Source: Methanospirillum lacunae
GTDB lineage: Archaea; Halobacteriota; Methanomicrobia; Methanomicrobiales; Methanospirillaceae
Assembly: GCF_003173355.1 (NCBI RefSeq)
Contig: NZ_QGMY01000008.1
Location: forward strand, 434,001 to 498,000
Length of the DNA: 64,000 nt
Direction: 5' to 3'
Below, piece after piece: positions 1-7,791 of this stretch. The first letter of the stretch is position 1; each line of letters begins with the position of its first letter. Below the pieces are notes generated by a model that did no database searches, had not been told where the DNA came from, and worked only from the letters and a program-made list of their open reading frames with translations. A program made the translations under genes and the position numbers.

Positions 1-1780
1 GATTCAGGATTTCTTCGGTGATCAGCATTCTGCCTGTTTCAAAAACTTCAATATATTCTGCCCTGATCTTCTCGTCCAGAAATGGAAAGACATCAAAGAG
101 GTTCTGGTTGATAAGCGATTCAACAGTGGGAAGATCTATCCAGACATGGAAGGCATCGTTGATTAGAAGTATGGTATATGACCGGTCGATCACATGAACG
201 CCATCAACCATCGCGTTTATTGTTGACCGGTAGAGAAGATCTGATGCACGAATGTTTTCTTCAAGCTGTTTCAGATCTGTGATATCTCTGCCAACTGACT
301 GGTATTCAATGACTACGCCATCTTCGTTGAATATCGCTGTATCGTTCCACTGAACCCACCTGGCGGTTCCATCATGGGAAAGTATTTTTTGTTCTATGGT
401 TGCTGATGGAGTTTGTCTGTTTAATGATGAGAGGTGATTTGCCATGATCTGCCTCTCTTCCTGAGTCATCTCCGGGGTAAACCGTGACCCGAGCATCTCA
501 TTGATGCTTTTTCCAAAAAATCGTGCGTATGCATCGCTCACAAACAGGTGACTTCCATCAGGTTTGAACCTGCATATGAGTTCGGCTTGGGTCTCCACTA
601 CTTTGCGGTACCGCTCTTCACTCTGGAGAAGCTTCTCTTTTTCTTTTTTGAGATCATACACCAGGGTTCTGATACTTGAGACAAGTCTTATAGTGCTCTC
701 CTGAAGACTGCGAAGCTCGATACTGGCACCAGTTCTGATGGTGTGATCGAGGTTTCCACAGGCCACTCTGTCGACATCTTCGACGAGATCTTCAATCGGT
801 CGTGTTATCCTTCTTGAGAGCTGCACGGAAAGCAACATACCGCATATAATTATTATCAGAGCAAGAATGAGATGATTTACGAGTATGCGGTTTAATTTGT
901 CCTCAAGCCGATTGTTATGATACGTGATCTCTGCAACAAGACTCATATCAACACCATAGATTCCATTACGCATATCAACAAGGAGATATTTTACAACAGA
1001 CTCGTTTTCGGGGTAATGAAACTCTCGACTTTTACGATCAGTGAGAATACTACTGATGATTGAACGTTCCTCGTCGCTAGCGTTATATTTTGGATCACCA
1101 ACAAGTCGGAAATTTTTTCTGAACAGTCGTGCGTGATCGATATCAGGATTGATCTCTTTGATCTGAGTCATAACCCTACGATAATCGAGACGAAGTTCCT
1201 GTTGCCCAAACTCCGGCTTACTGTATGCAAGCTCCATGATGTACTTGTGATCAGGCGTTGGCATGTATGCATACTTTGTCAGGTTCCCGGTGTAGTAGTC
1301 AGGTGTAATCCGATCCGGGTACATTTGGCTTGTATTTCTGATTTTTTTTAAAAATTGTGCGACGTTTGGATAGATTTGGTTAAAATCAAGTGCGGGGTTC
1401 TGGGTATTTGAACTTTGTACAATGACGGCGGACTCGTTGATAAGGTAGATTTCCATCCCAAGTTGCTGGCTAAGATTCTGCAGGTCCCTTTGAGAGAGAT
1501 CCCCACCTGTTTCATTGTACTTCTCCATTGCCAATGAGAACCCGTTCTCCATTATGCCATTAAACGAGTTATCATAGTTCTCAAGTCCGGCATTGATGAT
1601 ACGAAATGAGGTGTTGATCATCTGTTCAGAGTGATCTCTGAGTCTCAAGGAGTTATCCTGAACAGCTCCCACCGTTACAAAATAATTAATCAGAATAATT
1701 CCTGTAACGATGAGTGCCACGGTGCAGAAAATAATGAGTGATATCTGCCGGGACAGTCTCCATTTCTCTAACATTCTCAT
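1..1780 (-). CDS. Membrane-bound PAS sensor protein (C-terminus outside window)
   Basis: I translated this by hand from the ATG at 1780 down to base 1 and found no stop, so the gene continues beyond the left edge. It starts MRMLEKWRLSRQ, followed by a first membrane helix at about residues 13-35. An extracytoplasmic sensor region of roughly 250 residues comes next, probably dCache-like although I see no diagnostic motif. A second membrane helix (LILALIIIICGMLLSVQL) leads into a HAMP linker (RRITRPIEDLVEDVDRV). Two PAS domains follow: the first ends in the usual GRDITDLKQLEE and the second runs to the edge. The output domain is not in the window; histidine kinase is the likeliest, but a purely sensory protein is possible. 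An ATG two codons downstream (1774) is an alternative start. The neighbour at 1859-2455 is on the same strand 78 nt upstream, so the two could share a transcript. Confidence 0.88.
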   Translation of the reverse strand, partial: MRMLEKWRLSRQISLIIFCTVALIVTGIILINYFVTVGAVQDNSLRLRDHSEQMINTSFRIINAGLENYDNSFNGIMENGFSLAMEKYNETGGDLSQRDLQNLSQQLGMEIYLINESAVIVQSSNTQNPALDFNQIYPNVAQFLKKIRNTSQMYPDRITPDYYTGNLTKYAYMPTPDHKYIMELAYSKPEFGQQELRLDYRRVMTQIKEINPDIDHARLFRKNFRLVGDPKYNASDEERSIISSILTDRKSREFHYPENESVVKYLLVDMRNGIYGVDMSLVAEITYHNNRLEDKLNRILVNHLILALIIIICGMLLSVQLSRRITRPIEDLVEDVDRVACGNLDHTIRTGASIELRSLQESTIRLVSSIRTLVYDLKKEKEKLLQSEERYRKVVETQAELICRFKPDGSHLFVSDAYARFFGKSINEMLGSRFTPEMTQEERQIMANHLSSLNRQTPSATIEQKILSHDGTARWVQWNDTAIFNEDGVVIEYQSVGRDITDLKQLEENIRASDLLYRSTINAMVDGVHVIDRSYTILLINDAFHVWIDLPTVESLINQNLFDVFPFLDEKIRAEYIEVFETGRMLITEEILN

Positions 1781-1858
1781 TCCTATACGACTCTAAACCT
1801 GATCTGGTTGTTTACCATAAAGCAGGATAACACTTCCCATATGAATTCGTAACGATCA

Positions 1859-2455
1859 TCACCCCTCTTCAAACTCCTCCTCTTCTCCGGAGTTTTCATC
1901 GTAGGACTGGTCAAACTCTGCCTGGTCCTGGTCAGCGACAGGAACATTCTGCATGATTAGATCCCAGGCATTTTCGTCACCTGCATATGCTTCAGGCCAT
2001 GGATCGCACTGACTCAATGCAGCAACCAGAGTCCGGATCGTTGCTTCGAGAGAGGCATTTTTTGTCTCAAGCGTGGAAATCCTGCCTCGAAGTTCATCAT
2101 AATCATCGCGATAACTCTTTGTATCCGCTTTTTCATTGGATGTCAGTAATGACCTGATAAACCTGTCCATCACTTCATCTGATGGCCGGAAGAGCAGGAA
2201 TCGTGATGGTCCAAGGATGTGCAAGATATCTGAAATATCATCGTGCCTAATGTCCTGCCTGTCCCCGGTGATGATTAAACCGGCAGCATCATTGCTCTGA
2301 AAGTAATCTTTAATGTTTTCAAGACTCTCTACCTGCACCACCTGCCTCTCCTGATCATCTTCACCCTGATCCTTTTTTTTCGTTGATGTTTTCTTTCCAA
2401 GGATCAGAATAGGTAACTCCGGGCTGGCGTGTTTATTGTCGATAGCCCTCACCAC
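1859..2455 (-). CDS. Hypothetical acidic coiled-coil protein
   Basis: A 198-residue soluble protein that I do not recognise. The N-terminal half has an alpha/beta look (PILILGKKTS, then GLIITGDRQD and FLLFRPSDEV), resembling a receiver-like or nucleotide-binding fold without its catalytic residues. Residues about 115-150 form a heptad-like coiled coil (LRGRISTLETKNASLEATI). The last 30 residues are very acidic (NSGEEEEFEEG). No ATG is available near the N-terminus; the start is one of two consecutive GTG codons (2455 or 2452). It lies 78 nt upstream of the membrane PAS sensor on the same strand, so a regulatory partnership is possible but only inferred. The acidic tail could contact basic proteins or mimic DNA. 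Confidence 0.6.
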   Translation of the reverse strand: MVRAIDNKHASPELPILILGKKTSTKKKDQGEDDQERQVVQVESLENIKDYFQSNDAAGLIITGDRQDIRHDDISDILHILGPSRFLLFRPSDEVMDRFIRSLLTSNEKADTKSYRDDYDELRGRISTLETKNASLEATIRTLVAALSQCDPWPEAYAGDENAWDLIMQNVPVADQDQAEFDQSYDENSGEEEEFEEG

Positions 2456-3147
2456 TGGCTGAGGTTCGTAGAGGTGACCATATATTGGGTTGCACGTACC
2501 AGAGATCGATGCCTCATTAGATGAGTTCTCCGATTCTGATCAGTAAAATGTGCTGGGTTATTACTACTGAATAAAAAAGATATGCAAGATTGAGATCAAA
2601 ATCTCCTTGAATGGTAATGCTCTGATCAATGGAGATTTGTATCTCACTGTCACTTCTAGAGGCGTTATTACTCCGGGTGTATGTTTCAGAGCATTGTTTA
2701 AATGATTGTTCTTTGAAGGTGATGGTTACCCGGTTGCCGGGCAGTTAATCGGGTATATCCATCATTCATACCATTGAAATTTCCACATATGAAGATCCAC
2801 GCAACTTCATAACGAGATCTCGACCTATCTTCATGACAGACCGGATCTCCAGTGGCATGGTTGTACTTGAGTGTTCAGCCCTCCTGATAAGGGCAGATTT
2901 CTATGGTAAAGATGTGCTTATAAGGATTTTCTATGCAGTATTGCATGGCATTAGTGACTGTAGGAAGTTGGGTGTATTGGACTTATATATAAATTACTTG
3001 TTGTGTACAACTTGATAATTGGTCTAGAAATAAATAGTGAAATCAATGCTTTGCTGAGGTTTTTCCTCTGAATATACTATTTAAACTTTTATTTTTTTAG
3101 GTTATTGCTTGGCATATCTTTATTAGTATGGTTCAGAGATTTCAAGT
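2456..3147. other. Intergenic region with candidate TATA elements
   Basis: About 690 nt between divergent genes. I see no convincing coding region; the short open frame at 2833-3015 has no ribosome binding site or recognisable product. Two AT-rich TATA-like blocks face the rightward PAS regulator: TTATATATAA near 2983-2992 and a TTTAAACTTTTA stretch near 3081-3092. The second sits at a suitable distance for a transcript with a short leader before the ATG at 3148. Confidence 0.45.
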
Positions 3148-5274
3148 ATGCCTGCAGAACGGGATAACCTCAATAAAATCCGTTCGCTGCTTAAATTTCA
3201 TCCCCGTGGCCTAACAATCTCCGATATTTCGCAGCGTCTGAAAATGAACCGAAATTCGGTTGCTAAGTATCTTGAGATCCTTGAAATATCAGGATGTGTT
3301 GAGATGCGGCAAATGGGGGCTGCAAAGGTCTTTTATATTTCTCAACGAATCCCACTTGCCGCTATCCTTGGGTTCACCAAAGAAGGGATTGTTGTCATTA
3401 ATCAGGAAGGCAGGATTAACCAGGTAAATGAAAGGTTCTGCCAGATGTTTGATCTGCGTCAGGAAGAGATTCTGAGTGCACCGATTACTGTTCTTCCTCA
3501 AAATCTGCTCAGTGTCCTTACAAGTCAGCGTCTTATGGAAGGTCTTGGGGAAAAAGCAGAACAAACGCGTATTCTCAAGATGGAAGAGTATGACTGGATC
3601 CAATATTATAAAGTCAGGATATTGAACACCATATTTGATACTGGTGAACACGGCCAGACTGTCATCATTGAGGATATCACTCTTGAAAAAGAGATGGAAG
3701 AGCGGCTTCGTCTTAATGAAGCCCGGTACCGAGGAATTGTCGAAGACCAGCTTGAGATGATCTGCAGGTATACGCCGGATGGTAAGATCACATTTGCCAA
3801 CGATGCATTTTGTAGGAACCTTAATATCACCCCTGAAGAGGTCGTGAACCACTCTATCCTTTCATATCATCCAGCCGAATCCATATCCCGACTAAAGGCT
3901 GGAATGGAAGCCTGCACTCCGCATTCCCCTGTATGGGACCTCGAGATGGAGGTTACACTACCCGGAGACAAAAGATGTTGGCAGCACTGGATTTACCGGG
4001 GAATATTTGATGAGCAGGATATGGTTCTGGAATATCAGGGTGTAGGCCGTGACATTACTGATCGTAAGCGAGCCGAGATCGAACTCCTGATCAAGAGCTT
4101 CGCCATTGAATCATCTATCATTCCTATCGGGCTTGCAACGCTTGATGGGATGGTTACCTATGTTAATCCTGCATTTTTGCAGATGTGGGGGTATAAGCAT
4201 CTGTCTGATGTTCTTGGACTTCCCTTGGAACATTTTGCCCATGGAAATGTTGACTCATTGCGAAAAATTTTTGAGATAAAGCAGGCTGTTTCCCGTGAAG
4301 GTGGGTTTTCCGGCGAGTTAACCGGAACCCGGAAATCTGGTGAGAAGTTTAACCTTCTTCTTAACGTGTCTGTTGTCAAGGATACAGAAGGATCTCCGCT
4401 CTGTCTTATTGGCTATTTCAATGATATATCGCTCCTTGTCAGGATGAACCGTGAGGTACAGATGAAAGAGACTGCAATCTCCCATTCGTATGAAGGAGTA
4501 GCCATCATCTGTCCTGATGGGCGTATTAGTTATAGCAATCCTGCTTTCACGAGAATATTTCAGCGTATTCCTGAACATGATCTGTACGGGAAACAGATCG
4601 ATCTTGTTTATTCCAGTTACCCTCAGCTTGAAGGAAAGAGGGATGAGATATCTGACTCTCTGGCCAGGAAAGGGAGCTGGATCAGTATTGTATCAGATAT
4701 TACCGAGGATGGTAAAACTAGTATAATCCAGATTCATCTCTCCCGCACCAATGATCTGGGAGGAAATCAACTATGTACTATCTTTTCTGCTCTTGATATT
4801 ACAGAACAGCGGATGATAGAGGAGTCTCTTTCGATGATGTATCATCACCTAGAGGAGGCGATTGAACATGTTGGTGATCCCACGTTTATCCTTGATAATC
4901 ACCGGCGTGTTGTTGCATGGAATAATGCGATGGCTTCCCTTACCGGGTATAGCAGGGATGAGGTGATTGGGACTGCCGGGTATCGGGATGCCTGTAAGCG
5001 GTTTGAACCAGGTATTCCTCTTCTTGCTGACCTGGTTGATCTTTCTGTCCGTGATCTTATCCGGAATTATCCGTCTGTCTCGCGGTTTGGTTCCGGTCTC
5101 TTCACCGAAGCATTTCTCCCCTCTCTGCAGAGTGGGAAGGGGGCAGTGATTTGGGCTAAGGCATCACCAATTCTCAATACAACCGGTCAGACTATCGGTG
5201 TAATTCAGACGATGAAGGATATGACCAACTGGAAACGGGTTACAGAACATGGGGTTACCCGTGAAATTTCCTGA
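3148..5274 (+). CDS. Winged-helix protein with five PAS domains
   Basis: A 708-residue cytoplasmic protein. Residues 1-70 form a winged helix-turn-helix (LTISDISQRLKMNRNSVAKY), the usual form for archaeal one-component regulators. Five PAS domains follow at about 70-185, 195-310, 315-430, 440-560 and 575-700. Several end in the typical DIT-E/D-R linker (GRDITDRKRAE, LDITEQRMIEE). There is no membrane segment, histidine-kinase core or other output domain, so the DNA-binding N-terminus is presumably the output and the PAS tandem the input. PAS domains commonly bind haem, flavin or small metabolites, but the ligand cannot be read from sequence. The ATG at 3148 precedes MPAERDNLNK and the winged helix begins a few residues later. 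The SemiSWEET gene converges on it from the right. Confidence 0.85.
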   Translation: MPAERDNLNKIRSLLKFHPRGLTISDISQRLKMNRNSVAKYLEILEISGCVEMRQMGAAKVFYISQRIPLAAILGFTKEGIVVINQEGRINQVNERFCQMFDLRQEEILSAPITVLPQNLLSVLTSQRLMEGLGEKAEQTRILKMEEYDWIQYYKVRILNTIFDTGEHGQTVIIEDITLEKEMEERLRLNEARYRGIVEDQLEMICRYTPDGKITFANDAFCRNLNITPEEVVNHSILSYHPAESISRLKAGMEACTPHSPVWDLEMEVTLPGDKRCWQHWIYRGIFDEQDMVLEYQGVGRDITDRKRAEIELLIKSFAIESSIIPIGLATLDGMVTYVNPAFLQMWGYKHLSDVLGLPLEHFAHGNVDSLRKIFEIKQAVSREGGFSGELTGTRKSGEKFNLLLNVSVVKDTEGSPLCLIGYFNDISLLVRMNREVQMKETAISHSYEGVAIICPDGRISYSNPAFTRIFQRIPEHDLYGKQIDLVYSSYPQLEGKRDEISDSLARKGSWISIVSDITEDGKTSIIQIHLSRTNDLGGNQLCTIFSALDITEQRMIEESLSMMYHHLEEAIEHVGDPTFILDNHRRVVAWNNAMASLTGYSRDEVIGTAGYRDACKRFEPGIPLLADLVDLSVRDLIRNYPSVSRFGSGLFTEAFLPSLQSGKGAVIWAKASPILNTTGQTIGVIQTMKDMTNWKRVTEHGVTREIS

Positions 5275-5332
5275 TACAAACGTTTCCAAATGGTATCTCC
5301 TTGGAAATGGGTCCTACGATTCTGATTTCAGG

Positions 5333-5587
5333 TCATGGATACCGTATCTTCATGACCGTGATTGTAGCCAGAAGGATGAGGGTGATTCCATTTGCAAGAA
5401 TTACCGGCAATTCCCCGATTACAACGCCATATATGAGCCAGAGTGTCATTCCCGTCATGAGAAGAAGGAGCATTCCGTAACTGATGTCATGAGCATGACG
5501 GGTCTTGTATGTTTGCCATACCTGGGGAAGAAATGCAACCGTGGAGCAGAATGCTGCAATGTATCCGGTCGCGTGGAAGAGATCCAT
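5333..5587 (-). CDS. SemiSWEET-type sugar transporter (MtN3/PQ-loop family)
   Basis: An 84-residue integral membrane protein with three predicted helices, the normal size for a SemiSWEET half-transporter, which works as a dimer. The PQ motif lies in the first helix (AFCSTVAFLPQVWQTYKTRH), followed by the conserved ISYGMLLLLMTGMTLWLIYG segment. SemiSWEETs move mono- or disaccharides down their gradient in both directions; the substrate cannot be assigned here. The ATG at 5587 has a good ribosome binding site (AGGAG, 9-10 nt upstream). It is a single gene converging with the PAS regulator. Bacterial members are commoner than archaeal ones, so it may have been acquired, but base composition gives no strong hint. 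Confidence 0.85.
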   Translation of the reverse strand: MDLFHATGYIAAFCSTVAFLPQVWQTYKTRHAHDISYGMLLLLMTGMTLWLIYGVVIGELPVILANGITLILLATITVMKIRYP

Positions 5588-5688
5588 ACTAAAGTTCTCC
5601 TGCGGTGCTCATAGGAGTTCTGGAAGATATGAATTACACTAAAAAAAGAATAATCGTTTGTGAAATCGCTGAATCAGTTTCCTGGCGA

Positions 5689-6393
5689 TTATTTGGTTTC
5701 GTACTTTTTAAGGGCAGTGGTGATCTTCTGTATCCGCTCAAGGCTGATCGTCTTCATTTTCTGTGCTGCAATGTCGAAGATGAGATTTGGCGGTACATCA
5801 ACTTCCTCTGCGAATTTGGTCTGTGTAATCTTCTTGGTTGCCGTGAGTGCGTTGAGCCGTTCAGATACACTTACCGGAACAGGAACCATGGTATCAAGTG
5901 CTGGCTGGACAAGTTTCCTGCCCCGCTTAGCTGGTACTTTTACAGGTGCTGTTGTCTGCTCTGGCGCCGGGGTTTTAGCCTTTGCCGCCCCTCTCCTCAC
6001 TGGAGAAGTTTTAGTGGCAGTGCTCTTGACCGGGGCCTTTGCAGGTGTTGCTGATGCTTTCTTTGCCTGAGTTTTGGCTTTTGAAATGGATTTTACTGGA
6101 GCTGCCTTTGCAGGTGATGCTTTAGTGGCAGCAGATTTTGCTGGTGCCTTGGCAGGTGTTACAGATGCTGGTTTAGCCACATCTGATGCGATCTTTACCT
6201 TAACCTCTTTCAGTTCAGTCTGCAGGGTTCCAACTGTCTTGTTTAACTGGAGCAGTTGCTTTGCCTGCATGTCAATGATCTTTTTAAGATCGGCAATTTC
6301 AGAAGTATTAACACTTTCCTGAACTTGTTTGGGTTTTGCCACTGGCTTTACCGGCTTTTTAACAGTTTTTCTTGGTGCTGGTTTTGTTGCCAT
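5689..6393 (-). CDS. Histone-H1-like Lys/Ala/Pro-rich protein with C-terminal HTH
   Basis: A 234-residue protein with three parts. The N-terminal 25 residues are strongly basic (PRKTVKKPVKPVAKPK). Residues about 30-68 form a coiled coil (IADLKKIIDMQAKQLLQLNK). Residues about 75-170 are a low-complexity tract of AKAPAKSAATKASPAKAAPVK-like units, as in eukaryotic H1 tails and bacterial HC1-like proteins. The last 55 residues look like a compact helix-turn-helix (TQTKFAEEVDVPPNLIFDIA). This suggests an oligomeric, DNA-coating or DNA-bridging nucleoid protein, but function is inferred from composition only. The ATG at 6393 has a strong G-rich ribosome binding site (GGGGGGAT). The Ala/Lys tract is repetitive at DNA level, so its length may vary between strains. 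Confidence 0.75.
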   Translation of the reverse strand: MATKPAPRKTVKKPVKPVAKPKQVQESVNTSEIADLKKIIDMQAKQLLQLNKTVGTLQTELKEVKVKIASDVAKPASVTPAKAPAKSAATKASPAKAAPVKSISKAKTQAKKASATPAKAPVKSTATKTSPVRRGAAKAKTPAPEQTTAPVKVPAKRGRKLVQPALDTMVPVPVSVSERLNALTATKKITQTKFAEEVDVPPNLIFDIAAQKMKTISLERIQKITTALKKYETK

Positions 6394-7284
6394 TATTATC
6401 CCCCCTTTATCTGATGAATATTGTATACATCTTTGAAATAAGAGTATACCGGATGGTATTAATCAACTGATCTTGTCTCAATCCGTAATCATCAGTATCC
6501 CTTCATATTGTGAATGTGATATTTAAAAATTTATAGGCGTTTTCAGTTGTTCATCACATGTTATGAGGTGATGAGGCTGGTATTGACAGGTACGTTCTGA
6601 TAAATTTCTTAGATTGATATTAAAAATCAATAAATCAACCTTGAAATGGCTGTGTCTGTGAGGCGCGGTATTTTGTTTAATAGTTTTCAGTACCTTTTTC
6701 TAACCCTATCCGGCTACCCTGTGATCCCTCCGGGTTCTCAAATATGTTTAGGAAAATCACTATACTTTAATCAAAAAAACGGTTAACTGGTCAAAAAATT
6801 CTTTCAGGCTTTACAGGACAGGCTCTGTTTATAGGCACCTTGGAATTTCTTCTCATCATTGCGGTGCCATAATATTATACGTGATGAATAATTGGTTCAT
6901 AAATTACCTGCTGAATCCCTGAATTCAAAAAAAAGAAGGTATTGTCCGAGTATCAGCATAGTCGATGTTCGATCAGAAACACATGAGATCATGGTATCAC
7001 ATAACCCCCCCCATCGGAGTACTATGTGACAATTACCAGATGTGTTATGGTGGTATATATTTTTTATCTTCACTTGGAATGTCTTGTACGTGGCGATTTG
7101 CACCTTTATTTGGAAATAATCCGTTATTTCTCATATGCCTAACTCAGTGTCATGTTTTCAGGTTTAGTAAAAATTTCAGATCGACGTGTTTCGAGGGATG
7201 TGTAAGAAAAACTGCCGCGCCCAAGTTGGTGTGTTTACCAGGGTCGTGGATGCGGAGATCTTGATAGATCCAAGCTGAGATAAC
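6394..7284. other. Intergenic region upstream of CRISPR array, no clear gene
   Basis: About 890 nt without a gene I can support. Small open frames exist near 6897-7264 but resemble no known family and lack ribosome binding sites. One short frame near 7168-7272 reads IDVFRGMCKKNC and VVDAEILIDP, which could be the tail of a decayed gene, though I cannot identify it. There is an 8-C homopolymer near 7006-7013. The stretch is AT-rich near 6590-6800. It probably belongs to the same degraded accessory patch as the CRISPR array and HEPN pseudogene to the right. Confidence 0.4.
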
Positions 7285-7495
7285 AGTTCATCCCCACATA
7301 TGTGGGGAACTCGACCTTCTGCTTGGCAAATCTTTATTATTTGAGGATTTATTAGCAGATATGTGGGGAACTCCCTTTCTCTTCCTTCAGCCAGTGATCA
7401 AATTCAGGTTTATCCCCACATGTGTGGGGAACTCTGTATAACACTATATACGCCCGTCGACGCTTAGGGTTCAACCCCATGTATGTGGGGAACTC
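7285..7495 (-). CRISPR. Short, decaying type I-E-like CRISPR array (4 repeats, 3 spacers)
   Basis: Four 28-nt repeat units lie at 7285-7312, 7346-7373, 7407-7434 and 7468-7495, on an exact 61-nt period, which leaves three 33-nt spacers (7313-7345, 7374-7406, 7435-7467). Each plus-strand unit ends in TGTGGGGAACTC. Three have the palindromic core CCCCACA-TGTGGGG or a close variant; the unit at 7346 has lost the left arm. Read on the minus strand the repeat begins GAGTTCCCCACA and ends in a GGGGATAAACC-like block, matching the shape of type I-E repeats such as that of E. coli, which suggests minus-strand transcription. No cas gene lies in the window. Sequence drift in three of four units shows the array is old or inactive. 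Confidence 0.85.
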
Positions 7496-7501
7496 TATTA
7501 G

Positions 7502-7791
7502 GCTGAGCAGGCCGCTGAAAAATCTATCAAAGGGGCATTCATCTCCTTACACCCGGTTTTTCCCACGTACTCATGACATCCATCTTCTTCTTACCCTTCT
7601 TGAAGAATCAGGAGTACTGATTCCTGAAGAGATCAAGTAATCAGAAAGACTGACTGCCTCCGCTGTTCAGGTGCGGTACCCCGGATTTTCTGCCCCAATA
7701 GAAGAATCATTATCGTCAGGCTCTGTCTCTTGCTGAACTGGTTATCACCTGGGCTGAAACTTTCATCCTGGTAGAATTTCAGCATCAATAG
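7502..7791 (+). pseudogene. HEPN-domain protein remnant (frameshifted)
   Basis: Joining three reading frames gives a recognisable HEPN domain (PF05168 type). 7502-7546 reads AEQAAEKSIKGAFIS. A frameshift then leads to FFPRTHDIHLLLTLLEESG, which carries the family's FPxTHD-LL motif, and on to a TAA at 7638-7640. Reading through the stop gives SERLTASAVQVRYPGFSAPI, the typical HEPN 'RYPG' segment. A further frameshift near 7710 leads to RQALSLAELVITWAE, ending at TAG 7791. The N-terminal part of the domain is missing, and the remnant begins only 6 nt after the last CRISPR repeat. Intact members are usually paired with a nucleotidyltransferase (MNT) as a toxin-antitoxin unit; no MNT is seen here. 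Its end overlaps the convergent primase-helicase gene by 7 nt. Confidence 0.75.

Noticed and set aside
2833-3015. 60-codon open frame in the gap upstream of the PAS regulator
   Set aside because: No ribosome binding site or family resemblance; it runs through a promoter-like region.
5605-6070. Frames antisense to the H1-like gene, rich in Ala/Gly and Phe
   Set aside because: Arise from the repetitive Lys/Ala tract on the other strand.
7224-7251. Possible additional CRISPR repeat one period before the first
   Set aside because: Only scattered matches and no CCCCACA/TGTGGGG arms.
6897-7264. Overlapping short frames on both strands
   Set aside because: No recognisable domain and no start signal; probably chance in degraded DNA.
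7502-7560. Possible fifth CRISPR repeat one period after the last (near 7529)
   Set aside because: Sequence does not match the repeat and codes for the HEPN remnant.
7422-7640. 72-codon frame overlapping two CRISPR repeats
   Set aside because: Its second half is the middle of a frameshifted HEPN gene and its first half reads through repeats, so it is not an intact gene.
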